Source: Diospyros lotus (taxonomy: Eukaryota > Streptophyta > Magnoliopsida > Ericales > Ebenaceae). From it: a stretch of DNA of 64,000 bases. Location: the NCBI RefSeq assembly GCF_014633365.1, contig NC_068339.1, forward strand, positions 3,043,001 through 3,107,000, written 5' to 3'. Made by a program: the position numbers and the translations under genes. Below, piece by piece: positions 31,611 to 42,734 of this stretch. The notes beneath the pieces were generated by a model that was not told the DNA's origin, did not search any database, and saw only the letters and a list, made by a program, of their open reading frames with translations. The first letter of the stretch is position 1, and each line of letters opens with the position of its first letter.

Positions 31611-31795
31611 ACTCTCTCAATTGATCTCTCTGGTCTCTTCCTCTCTTTGAGCTCTCTTCCTATTCTGTGAAAGACTCTTGTATAGTTCGCATAATAAGCG
31701 CCTGTTTGGTGTTTGCTTCGCTCGAAACGGATTGAACTCTACGAGCGAGAGAGGGAGAGAGTAGGGTTGTCGAACTGAATTGACTCGAGTTGAGT
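31611..31795. promoter_or_regulatory. Upstream region of the NIPA-like gene
   Basis: Pyrimidine/purine-biased sequence immediately 5' of the minus-strand ATG at 31610, presumed to hold leader and promoter. The sequence near 31765-31795 (GGGTTGTCGAAC, GACTCGAGTTGAGTC) resembles a common TCGAG-rich plant repeat. Confidence 0.4.
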
Positions 31796-33058
31796 CATTC
31801 AACTTTAAATTTATAATTATTTACCCATTAAATTTTAAATTATAACTAATTATTTACTGACTTCAACGTCAACTATTTATCACTCATTATAACTTCGTCA
31901 GTTATTACAAACGAAAAATGCTAACGAATCTGACGTGACTAATAGAATCTGACGTAGCAAAAATAAATTTAACATACACTCACTGAACTTTAAAAATGTA
32001 ACTATTTACTCACTGAATTTTACTTAACATCAATCATCATTTACTCCGTTACATCACCGTCTAATCTTGAAACACTCGTTACATCATCGTCTGATCTTGA
32101 AATATATTAAAATATTTTTGTATGCATTTGAGATCACTTACTTCTCAAACCAAAAGTCAAAAACTAAACTAATGATTCAAATTAAAAAAATTACTAATGC
32201 AAACCAGAAGTAAAAAAATATCTGCTTAGATTTTTTTACCTCCATTACGAACAACGAAATTCAACATATTCAACAATGAGACTAGAAACCAAAAACTGAA
32301 GGTATACTAGTCACTGGAGATGACCAATTTGGCCACTCACTGAAGATATGCCAGGTCACCAATATTGTTGCACCCACAATGATGTATTATATCAAATTGC
32401 CATAGATGTAATGAGTGAACTTGGTGACTACTGTTTAGGAGTGAGTTTTTATTTTCTTGAAATGGTCATAGAGTCACATTGTTTGGATGGGTAAGTGTTT
32501 TGTTTGAGGCGATGACAGATTAAAGATCGTTGATTTTTGGCATAGAAGAAATATGATTTTTGTAATCAATTTTTCGCTCCTAGTCTCATTATTAAATACG
32601 TTTTTTGTGAATTTCGTTGTTCGTAATGGAGGTAAAAAAATCTAAGCAAACATTTTTTTTTTTTTTTACTTTTAGTTTGCATCAACAGCTTTTTAAATTT
32701 GAATAATTAGTTTAGTTTTTGACTTTTGGTTTGAGAAGTAAGTGATCTCAAATGCATACAAAAATCTTTTAATATATTTCACGATCAGACGGTGATGTAA
32801 TAGGGGTGATAGATGATTAACGTTGGGCAAAGTTCAGTAATAAGTAGTTACATTTTTAAAGTTCAGTGAGTGTATGTTAAATTTATTTTTGTCACGTCGG
32901 ATTATGTTAGCCACGTTAGATTCCGTTAGCATTTCCATTTGTAATAGCTGAAGGACTTATAACGAGTAATGGATGGTTGACGTTAAGTAAAGTTCAGTGA
33001 CTAACTAATTACAATTTAAAGTTTAGTGAGTAAATAATCACAACTTTAAAATTTAATG
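31796..33058. mobile_element. Foldback-type element with ~480-bp inverted-repeat arms
   Basis: Left arm 31796-32286 and right arm 32580-33058 are reverse complements over almost their whole length, with a 293-bp spacer. Shared blocks in inverted order include CATTACGAACAACGAAATTC, GAGATCACTTACTTCTCAAA and CACTGAACTTTAAAAATGTA. The spacer encodes nothing. No clean target duplication was found, perhaps because it sits inside a TCGAG-rich repeat. It is a non-autonomous TIR element or MITE-like foldback, and its transcript would form a long hairpin. Confidence 0.85.
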
Positions 33059-34261
33059 AGTATTTATTAATTTTATCTAGAGTTAAGTTGAGTCGAGTCG
33101 AGTAGCGTTGAGTTGAATTTAAATTATGAGTCAATTTTCAAGCTTAAGCTCGGCTTAACTTATCAAAAGGTTAATAAGTTGACTTCAGGGTCGAACTCAA
33201 GTGTAGCTCGAACTAGATCATAATCAATTATTTTACTTAAATATATTTTGTTATTTTGTTTTATTATATATATTATATTACATTAAATGATTAACTTAAT
33301 ATATATAATAATTTAATTATATTATTATAATAATTTAACATTTTAATAATTTTATGCTAAATAATATATTTATAAACAAAATTGTTCACAAGTTATTTGT
33401 AAACTTCTAGTCGAAGATATTTACAAGTCTCTAATTGAGTTTATTAGTATTCATTATCCTCTAATCGAATAAGTTTACAAGTTTTAAAAGTTTTAAGTAA
33501 TTGAGTTTTATTGATTTCAAACTCGATTCATTTATAAATTGAGATTCAAGTTAAGCTCAAGTTTGGCTCTTTTATCTTAACAAATAAACTCAAACAAAAT
33601 TTTATCGAGTTGAATATTAAGTCTCTCATGAATAGCTTGACTTATAGTCATCCGAATAGCTATAGAATTTTAGTGTTAGATTGATCATCGTTGATTTGGA
33701 ATACAACTGTAAGATCCTTCCGCTTTGCCAAATCAAGAACTCATTGTCTCTGTCGAGTAAAAATTTGAATCCAACTGAAGGCCTGAGTCCAAGAGTAGGC
33801 TTATTGAACATTTATGTTGAAATAAATTAATGCATTGTTCGATGAAATGTAATACCTTATAGATTATGCACAGTAAATTAAAGTTATTAATGGTTTTAAA
33901 ATAATTGTTAATTTAAAACTAAATTAAAGTTAAAATACATATTTGATTAATAATGTAATAAACAAGTTTTAGTATCAACAAAAAGGAATATAATAATAAT
34001 AATAAGAGGAGTTTTAATTTTAAGAGACCGGGTTGGGTGAAATGCATATTTTTATCTCTGAATTTTTATATTTTTTTCTTTTGAAAATTTAAATTTATTG
34101 TTGTTCTAAATGTGCCCCTAAATCATGTGAAATCACTCTATTTAAACATCTAATTAACGTGACAACTATCACATAAGTAACACGTGTTTACTATGAGAGT
34201 AGCATGTTTCATAGCATTCTTTTTCATTGTTGCCTCTTTATTTTTTCTCGCATCCATTTGT

Positions 34262-34395
34262 AATTTAAAAGAATTCACTTTGAATGAGAACTTTGAATCT
34301 TTCTCACTCTATATCTCAAAATATATCTAATTTAAAAAAATTCACTTTGAATGAGAACTTTGAATCTTTCTCACTCTATATCTCAAAATACATCT
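34262..34395. repeat. Two-copy 67-bp tandem repeat
   Basis: 34262-34328 and 34329-34395 are direct copies with about two mismatches (for example AAAAGAATTC versus AAAAAAATTC). Non-coding. Confidence 0.92.
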
Positions 34396-35054
34396 TGAAA
34401 AGTAAAAAATGGATAATACTTCAATAAAGTTCCACCTGATTAATTGTCATTGTGGGCAAACGACATTGTTATAGACACTCACATCCTCGTGTTCATTTCA
34501 CCAAGTTCAATTTTTCATCAGGCTTGATCAACACTGTTTTGAAAACTTCAAAGACATTAAAACTTAAAAATATGCAATTTTTTAGATGAAAATCTTTTAA
34601 AAAAATTACATGCAATACCAAGTCAGTAAAGTTTTCTCACTTATTTACCATGGTCAATGTGTTTGTGTTGAAGATGCGAATCACTTATTGGCCAAGTGTT
34701 TAAATGGAGTGATTTTTCGTTGCTTAATGACACATTTAAGATAATGAATAGGTTTAACATTTTACAAGAAAAATATGTAAAAGTTCAAAAATAAAAATAT
34801 GCGTTTAACCAATGATATTAATTATACAAATTTTAAACATGTAATCATTTATTTAAAGGTGGTCTTGTTTGTTTAATTGTCATGTATTTCTTTGATTCCT
34901 TAACGTATTCTAGTATGTTAAAAGAAACTTGTATAATAAGGCATGAATGCATATACATATATATATATATAATAATAAAATTCTACTATTATACTGCAAG
35001 TTTCAAAACAGTTTTTACCAAGTCAAGGATAGGCTTCCACTTTTGTTGCTGCAT

Positions 35055-35056
<2 letters not shown>

Positions 35057-35094
<38 letters not shown>
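35057..35094. repeat. TC microsatellite in the 5' leader of the nodulin-like gene
   Basis: Nineteen TC units, about 110 bp before the start codon at 35203, likely in the 5' UTR. Confidence 0.9.
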
Positions 35095-35097
<3 letters not shown>

Positions 35098-35202
35098 GTA
35101 ACTAACTTAAAAGAGTCCACATTTATCAACACAAAGCCATCAAGCAAGCAAAGCAAGAAGTCTCCATTTCTCTCAATCTCTCTCCGTCCACAAGGACCGT
35201 CA

Positions 35203-35860
35203 ATGGCCTCCATCTTCATGGGTTCTTGCAGAGTTCTGCTCTTCTCGGCTTTCTTCATGTCTGTTTTCCTCTACCCAACTGTAACCTCATTCGAGTTTGA
35301 AGTTGGAGACGACGAAGGATGGGTTGTTCCTCCCGCAAAGGATCAACAATTCTACAACGAATGGGCTTCACGGAACAGATTTCAAGTCAACCAGACACTC
35401 CGTAAGTACAATTTTCGACTCATATATATATGTACTCTTGAAAATCCATTTTTGTTGTGATGACTCGGTCCCAGTTTCCGGCTACGCCTGTACTCGAAGA
35501 ACTCAGAACTCACTTTCTTTTTCCGGCAATCTTGGTGCAGGATTCAAGTACAAGAAGGACTCGGTGATGGAGGTGAGCGACGAAGAGTACGACAACTGCA
35601 AATCCAGTGAGCCAATCTTCTTCTCCAACAACGGCGACACGGAGTTCAAGTTGGAGAGGCCGGGGCTGTTCTACTTCATCAGCGGGGTCGCGGGCCACTG
35701 CGAGCGGGGCCTGAAGATGATCGTCAAAGTTCTGGAGCCGGAGAACCCGCCACCGCCGTCCCCACCATCCGACGATGCCTCAGCTTCTGCAACCATGTCT
35801 TCTCCGACTGCAGTGGTGGCGGTGTTCTTGGTGTCATTCTTTCAGGCTCTCTTGATGTAG
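35203..35860 (+). CDS. Early nodulin-like protein (phytocyanin domain, GPI-anchored)
   Basis: Cell-surface arabinogalactan-like phytocyanin. Exons 35203-35401 and 35541-35860 give 172 aa; the junction makes an Arg codon leading to RFKYKKDSV. A signal peptide spans residues 1-29 (hydrophobic VLLFSAFFMSVFLYPTVTS). The phytocyanin domain starts FEFEVGDDEGW and includes the disulfide cysteines in YDNC and GHC, and FFSNNGDTEFKLERPGLFYF. The first copper-ligand His position is not His, so, as in other early nodulin-like proteins, a type-1 copper site is not expected. A short Pro/Ser segment (PPPPSPPSDD) and a hydrophobic C-tail (AVVAVFLVSFFQALLM) indicate GPI attachment. The ATG at 35203 is preferred to upstream frame extension because it begins the signal peptide. 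Confidence 0.92.
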
Positions 35861-36650
35861 CTTTCTTAGTGCATTAATGGCCGTTTCCGGAGTAGCTGTT
35901 AACTGGTTTAGTGCATCAGGGCATTGTTATTTTTACATGGATGCTATGAATTAGAATGTGGCCACATTCCGATTGATCATTAATGTTTATTTTGAATCAT
36001 TTACTTTGGAAAGTCTATCGCTTTGTGTTGCATCCACATTCCCAATTCAAAGACTAATCGTCAGCCCAAAATGAAAAGTGGGCTTATCATAGACTATAGT
36101 GAGCTAAGAGCAGCTACTACACGGGCTAACATGCCCATTAAGGCTGGGAAAAGTTCAGAAGGGCCCAATAAAATGAACATTGTCCCAAAGAGATTATTTG
36201 AATTCATGGTTGCAACCAATTAGCTTTAAAAGGAAACTAAAATTCAAGAGAATGAAATTTATAAAGTCAATGTAAATTAGAATTGAGTTTAAGTTCTAAA
36301 TGGAGATTGACATAAGAGAGAAGTGATATTCGCCCCAACCTAATTGGAGTACAATATGAATTTTTAGCACAAAAAGGATAAATAATTGGTGACTTGTGTT
36401 CAAGTCTCTATAACTGTACAACAAATGAATAAATTAATACAGAAAGAACCAATGTTGGATCCGTAGTCATGACTTGTAAATACAGTATCAGTCCCTACCA
36501 TACTGCAAAAATGGAGCATAATCATGCACTGGCACAACATTTGTTGAGAAGGACACTTTCTTTTAAGTGGGCAACTTCAACGAAGAACTGGGACACAACC
36601 TATGAACTTATGGTAGATCTTGGTTTTTTGTAGTACCTCACAAAGTGTCT
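35861..36650. other. Spacer between convergent genes, nothing recognised
   Basis: Contains the 3' UTRs of the nodulin-like gene (+) and the helicase gene (-). A 66-codon open frame near 36023 shows no domain and is probably chance. Confidence 0.6.
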
Positions 36651-39600
36651 TTAATCATCTTCACCTCCTAGTTTGCCAGAGGGGTCCTCGCTAAATCCAT
36701 GACCATTGTTGCCTTCAACCTTGTGCGTTTTCTTCTTGAACTTGGAAGCACTACTGTCTACGTTCCGATTTATCTTCGGGGAACTGGCTAAGCAGAATGA
36801 AGCAGCAACATCCTGTCGAAAAGTCAGACTTCCATTTTTTATTTCTCCATGTTTTAATTAAGAAGATATCAGAGAAGAAGAGGTCATAGAGCCAAATGGG
36901 TAAGACACCATTTTCATTTCGGACATCTATAATTCATGAAATATTCACAAATTGCATGTAACTCAATAATTCTAGATCATCAACTATGCAATTTGCGCGA
37001 CTAAATATTGTTTTTTTTTTTTGTTCATGAGTTCCGTGGGACTAATTCAGTAGTCAAAACATGGGCTGGTACTGCCCGGACATCCATTACACATTCTAGC
37101 TGAAATTATTCTTACCTATGTACAATATAAAGTATGTTGTTGCTGAAATTGGTTCTATCAAAGGGTTTCTAGAAAATTTCAATGATATGATTTTCTAAAT
37201 GCTTAAAGAAATATGCCCCAATCACAAATTCAACTAACACTCTGCAAAAAGGAGAATAAATATAATTGTACGCCAAGAGATACCTGCAGGTCAAGGCAGT
37301 GAACATTGAAGACGTCCTTCATGGAATGCGAATTATAGGCCAATATGTATGACCTATATGCATCTTTAGCAGAGCTGTTTAAGTAATAATTGTTGGCAAC
37401 CAACTTTTCCTACAATCCATAGAAACCATTTAAGTTCCCCAGACTGAGTCACTACTAAAAATAGTAAGTAAAGAATAAATTAAAACACCCAGAAACCAAA
37501 AAAGAATACCACGAGTGGTTTCACATCAGCAAACTTTTTTGCATCATATTCATATTCCTTGACTGGAACTTTCGCTTCCTAGGGGAAAAATACAAGAATT
37601 TAGGTGTCAGTGCAGCACAATCAAATGAAAGGTGCTTCATTTAACAAGATAACACTCTACAAAGCATAATTTAGGTTTGATACAAGTAAGGTGTGCTTTA
37701 GGCTTTTAAGGCTCCTGTTGATGCTGCAAAAATGGAATTATTAGAGCAAAGAGGAGAAAGGAAGAATCAAGTCTTTCTTTGCATATTTTTTGCACAAGCA
37801 CAGATATGGTGTCAAAAATTTTCTAGAAAGCAGCTTGTGAGCAACAAAAGGAGTTGGCAAAAGGGAAATCGAAAGACAATAAATTTCTCCCTTCTCTTCA
37901 TATTATATTTTCTACCTATTCATTGTATGGACCTATACCAAACAAAACAAAAAAAGAAAAAGAAAAAGCCTTGCATCTTGTTTGGCCTAGATGGGGGCTC
38001 TAAATTTTAAATTGCGGGATTTCATCTTCATCAAAAACCAATTACAGAACTTTTTCAGGGTAATTAGTCTGCTAATTACTTATTCTCTTATAAATTGTAG
38101 ATAAAAAATATATCAGACCTTAAGATACTGCAAAAACTGCTTTTCTTCTGGAATCAAGAAAAGCAAGGCATTTCCCTTTGAACCTTCCCCACGGGCTGTA
38201 CGGCCAACTCTGTGAATATATTCCTGAAAGCAGTTATTCAAATTAACACCCCACATTAAGAGATGACAGAATGGGGAGGACATTGACAAACATTGAGCAC
38301 AAGAAGTTAATGTTTTTTTTTTTTTTTTTTTTTTTTTTGGGGGGGGGGGGGAGAGTAAGCACCTTGGGATCATCTGGGGGATCATACTGCACAATCCAAT
38401 CCTACAAACACAGAAGAAAATTAATCAGCATGAACTAAAATGGACGACAATACAATAACAAATAACTGGTCTTTTCCTGCGATCATTATAGAAGATTTTG
38501 CCACCTTTTCTCACATGTCATTGCAGTAAATTAGATGCTAGTAATAGACATGCTTATAGTTTAAACACAAGTTATCAAAAGAATAACAAGTGGCAAAGAG
38601 ACATACCACTGCAGGAATATCAAGACCACGTGCAGCAACGTACACAAGTTATCAAAAGAATAACAAGTGGCAAAGAGACATACCACTGCAGGAATATCAA
38701 GACCACGTGCAGCAACGTCAGTACATAACAAGATGCCCTTCTCTGCTTTGCAGAAGTTAAAAAATGTGGTTGTACGCTTTTGTTGTTTTTGCTTTCCATG
38801 GATATCAAAGCAACTGATAGAAATATATCTGAGAAGCTCAGCGTGAAATTTGACAGAGTTACACGAAGAGAAGAAAACCATCACTTTCTTTGAGAGATTC
38901 CTCTTCAAGAAGGAATATAGAAGAATAAATCTCTTGGCACTGGGCACAATACAAAATCCTTGCTGCAGCCCTTCATTATTGGCCTACAATACCAAACATC
39001 TTGTCAAGCTTCATAAATGGGGACTAAAGAAGCTAACTAAGAAAAATTAAACAGATTCCAAGCATCTTTGTTTACCTTATTCTGACCATCATCAACATCA
39101 ATATATACAGGGGTTGTCTGAAATGATAAACGAGCAAGATCCTCAACCTGAAATTTGGAGATATCTATTTAAATTCTCCAAATCATATAATCTAGGATTT
39201 CGATGTGCCCAAGTTAAAATATTCAAGTTAAAAAAATTGCTCTGATGACTACATTAGGAAAATCTTGTAACAAGTTTCAGAAAAAGAAAAAGGAGAAGTT
39301 CAAGATGTTGGAAAAAATGTTTATCATTCAAAACATAATGCTAAATCTAAGTTAAGAAAAGAGTAATAGAAATGTAGCTTATGTAGAGAGACCTTTTTAG
39401 TCAGAGTAGCCGAGAAAAGAGCTGTTTGCCTATTCTGCACAACAGGTAACATTTGAATTAGTTACAATACAATGCAAAACAGTAGGTCTTAAAATTCCAA
39501 AAAGTTATAGGGAGAAACTTAAATTGAGTATATATACTGGAGAGACAAAAAAATGAAAAATAAATCTAATAAATTAGAAAATCAACTAATTGCACATTCT

Positions 39601-42600
39601 GGACATAATAGATTCCAGTATATCACTAACATTTTGGGCTGATAGCAGCAAAAGAAATTAACAAGGGAAAACAAATTTACATCATTTAATCCCTTGATTC
39701 AGAATGGTTTTCTAACATTCTTTACCTGCTTACAATCAACAGCAGGAATGACCAAAAAATGTTTTACCTTTGGCAGAATGTTAATGATTTGCTTCATTTC
39801 TTCTTCAAAGTTTGCTTCCAAAATCCTGTCAGCTTCATCAATCACAAGGCACTGCAAGTCCAAGATATTGTAGAAGAAAGTTATTACATACCTTAGAAAA
39901 AGCACTGAGCAGCTTGTTTTGGTCTCAACAATATTTTCTTTTATAATTTACATATAAAATAAAAAGGAAATATTTGAAAAGAGTTGAACTCAAAACAAAG
40001 AATAAGAGAGACAAACCTATCAGTCAACAAGCAAGTAGAACTTGCCCCATATCAGCAAGAAAGAAGAAATACAAAACCATAATCCACCTTAAAGTACCAA
40101 AATCTGAAAAATAAAGATACTGCTAAAGAAAATAACAGAATGTTCTAAGCCCAAAATATCTCCATCATCCCTCTAGAGCCAAATACACCACATTCCGCAA
40201 TTATGCACATGGATCTCTGCCTGCACCATATCAAACCTTGGCTTCTTGAATACAAAAAAATCACCAATGAGGCCAAAACTGTACGGATCAATAGGAAATA
40301 CCATACTCCAAATCTCAGAAGCCACCTAACCTTACTTCAGATCCCTCTAATATGTTAAATCATTTTTTTTCTTGCATCACAACAAAATTGAGATCTTATT
40401 TTCCCTATTTTGCAACAGAATTTAATTCCTATTGATTTTAATAAATGAAAACTGAAAAATTAAATAAATAACGACAAGAGAATGCACAATTTGAGAATCG
40501 TGAATTGCCAAGATATAAAAACACCAAGCTCGAGGAAAATTTTTATTAGACAACTAACATTTGGTCAAGCCTTAATGGGACAACAAGACAATTAACTACA
40601 TAAGAGTAATTTATAATCAAGTCAATCAATTGAATATGTTCCATATAAATAGAAAATAATGTTGTACTACGTAACCTGATGGGTAATCATATGGACATGT
40701 CTTTTTGTATGCACAAACATAATACCTTCAGATTTTTATATATGAAGCCCTTGGTGTTCTGTAGGTGGTCAAGAAGTCGTCCAGGGGTTGCTACCAACAG
40801 ATTTACTCCTTTTACAATACGCTCTGCTTCTCCCCTTCGAGCAGCACCACCAATAACCAAGCCAAGAGTTTGGGAATGATGCATGAGAAGGTTCTTTGCC
40901 ACTGCATGTGTCTGCATGCGTCAAAACAAAGATTAGTCCACCATATTATTTCAAGAATGAGATCGCAGACTAATTTCAGTGTTCCACAACAGATAAAGAA
41001 ATTTAAAAAAAAAAAAAATCAGAGGAAAAATGGAGAAGGGGATATTAACCTGGATGGCTAGCTCCCTGGTTGGGCAAATGACAATTGCCCCAGTCCCATT
41101 GCGGGAAGCATAATGGATATGATACAATAACTCCACAGCAGGTATAAGGAAAGCAAGGGTCTTTCCAGATCCTGTCCGTGCAGCCCCAAGAACATCCTTC
41201 CCAAGAAGAAGTGGTAGAATAGCTTTGGCTTGGATCTGCAGTTACTACTAGAAATTAAGAGCAGTCTACTTAGAGATATCCACAATAAAGTGTAGATCAA
41301 GCAATCGGCATAGAGAAATAAAATGTTCAAAGAGATAGACAACCCATTATCAGGGACAAATTATGTTACTAATCCACACATCCACATTTACATAAAGGAA
41401 GACTGCAATTCACAAGGCTAATAAGCTTCAAGAAGGTCCTTTCTGTCCATTCAGAAAGGTAAGTGATGACAGCTTGCCCTTCCCTTTCTCATTCCTTCAA
41501 GAAAGGTAGTACTAGGTGAGCTATCTTCTCTGTCTGTCTCATCAATGTTCCTCAGTCAACTTTATGAGCTAAGTTGGATGGTACTCTTCAAGAATAAATA
41601 AGAAAACAGAACTTGGTCTCTGGGGTCAACAGCCTTTGGCTCATTTCAATTTAGGATACTAAAACTGACTTCTCATCCAGTAAGGTGGTCCACAAACACT
41701 TGAAAAAGCTATCAGGCTACATGGATTCCTTGGACGCCCCTTCTTACGCAATCAAAAGGCAAAAATTCTGCCTTCACCAAATATCACACTTTTGAAACGA
41801 GCAAAGCTTGGAGAGGACAGCAGGACAAGAAGTAAGGAAATATAACGGAAGTCAAGCTAGTAGAAATGCTAGAAAATTCAGTATTCCTTATTCCATGTCT
41901 AAGATTTCTTTCTCTTGACTTTTCTCTTTATTTTTTTATTTTTCCTTTTGTCAGTGACACTAGGTAAATAATGGTAATGCCACTAGGAACGGGGGATGAA
42001 AACTGAGAACTATGAGAGAAGGTATAATGGATAAGTAGCTATGTATTTTTCAAATAGAAGGTTTTCAGTTCTCTTCTATCATCCTGTTCAAATAATTAGG
42101 CAATTGGAATAGATAATGATTAATTTGTCTTCCCATTCATCAAAAAGAAGTATCCTTACTGTCATGTTTTTACTAACGAGGACTTGAATAGAAGCCCCAA
42201 ACTTCTCTATTTTAGGCCAACACATAAAGACAAAAAGAAGGAAAGAGAAATACAGTTCAAGGAAAACTAACAGGAAGGAGGCAACAAATTCAAGGCGCTT
42301 GATACCTGAGTCAAGTAGTGGAACCTCATCTCTTTGATACCATTAAGAGTTCGTTCCGATATCGGCAATGACTCGAACTTCTCTGCAGTCATAATCCCAG
42401 AGCCATTATTCCCTTTCACCTCTTGCTCTTCTTCACCATCCTTCTCATCCAATTCCTCGGTCTTCGACTGTCTCTTCCTTTTCCTCAGCTTCTTCTTGAG
42501 CTCTTCGCCTTCCCTCTCTCTTCCTCCGTCACTCTCAACCGATTTCATCCCTCTCTTCGCGACTGAAACTCCGTCTTCGCCGTTTCGCGCGGAGGACTCC

Positions 42601-42734
42601 GCTTGCTCCGACATCTTTATCAGCTTCATCATCATCATCTTCTTCTTCTTCTTCTTTTCAATCCTTTGCCTGTGTTTCATCTCTTTCACTTCGTCAACCA
42701 TGCTGCTAGGGTTTTTCTCTTCGATTTCTGCCAT
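36651..42734 (-). CDS. DEAD-box ATP-dependent RNA helicase, Has1/DDX18 type (plant RH27/RH51 class)
   Basis: Nucleolar RNA helicase for ribosome subunit biogenesis. Twelve exons on the minus strand: 42734-42306, 41235-41050, 40911-40726, 39851-39768, 39434-39393, 39147-39076, 38983-38684, 38401-38363, 38223-38119, 37578-37510, 37409-37284, 36812-36651; every junction is phase 0, giving 599 aa. The N-terminus is Lys/Glu-rich (nucleolar-type). Motifs: Q-motif region [22 protein letters not shown], Ia PTRELA, Ib [41 protein letters not shown], then the Has1-type tail [20 protein letters not shown]. The ATG at 42734 is chosen; the open frame runs upstream to 42926 but that part is not helicase-like. 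Exon 7 carries a duplicated donor (see repeat 38565-38718). Family certain; RH27 versus RH51 not resolved. Confidence 0.94.
38313..38351. repeat. T26-G13 homopolymer junction in helicase intron 8
   Basis: 26 T (38313-38338) then 13 G (38339-38351). On the transcribed strand this reads C13-A26, starting about 10 nt after the donor of exon 8. Confidence 0.9.
38565..38718. repeat. Perfect 77-bp tandem duplication across an exon-intron border
   Basis: 38565-38641 and 38642-38718 are identical. On the minus strand each copy holds the last part of helicase exon 7 (encoding [12 protein letters not shown] minus the first base or so) and the following donor GTATGTCTC. Using the upstream donor (exon end 38684) keeps the frame into exon 8. 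Using the copied donor (exon end 38607) would add 77 nt and shift the frame. Confidence 0.95.

Larger units (their letters stand above)
33059..35202. other. Spacer and promoter region of the nodulin-like gene
   Basis: 33060-33610 is a degenerate repeat rich in GAGTTGAGTCGAGT and AAGCTCGGCTT motifs, of a type dispersed in plant genomes. 33610-34260 is AT-rich with nothing recognised. A 67-bp tandem repeat lies at 34262-34395. Sequence after 34860 leads into the leader of the downstream gene, with a TC microsatellite at 35057-35094. Confidence 0.5.

Noticed and set aside
34882..35202. In-frame extension upstream of the nodulin-like protein
   Set aside because: It runs through a TA repeat and the TC microsatellite (serial Ser-Leu). 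The signal peptide begins at 35203.
36396..36420. tRNA-like B box (GTTCAAGTCTC)
   Set aside because: No matching A box or cloverleaf within 90 bp.
38561..38947. 128-codon minus-strand frame reading through both copies of the 77-bp duplication as a genuine longer exon
   Set aside because: It runs out of the helicase family alignment into a stop; the upstream donor at 38684 gives the conserved [14 protein letters not shown] join.
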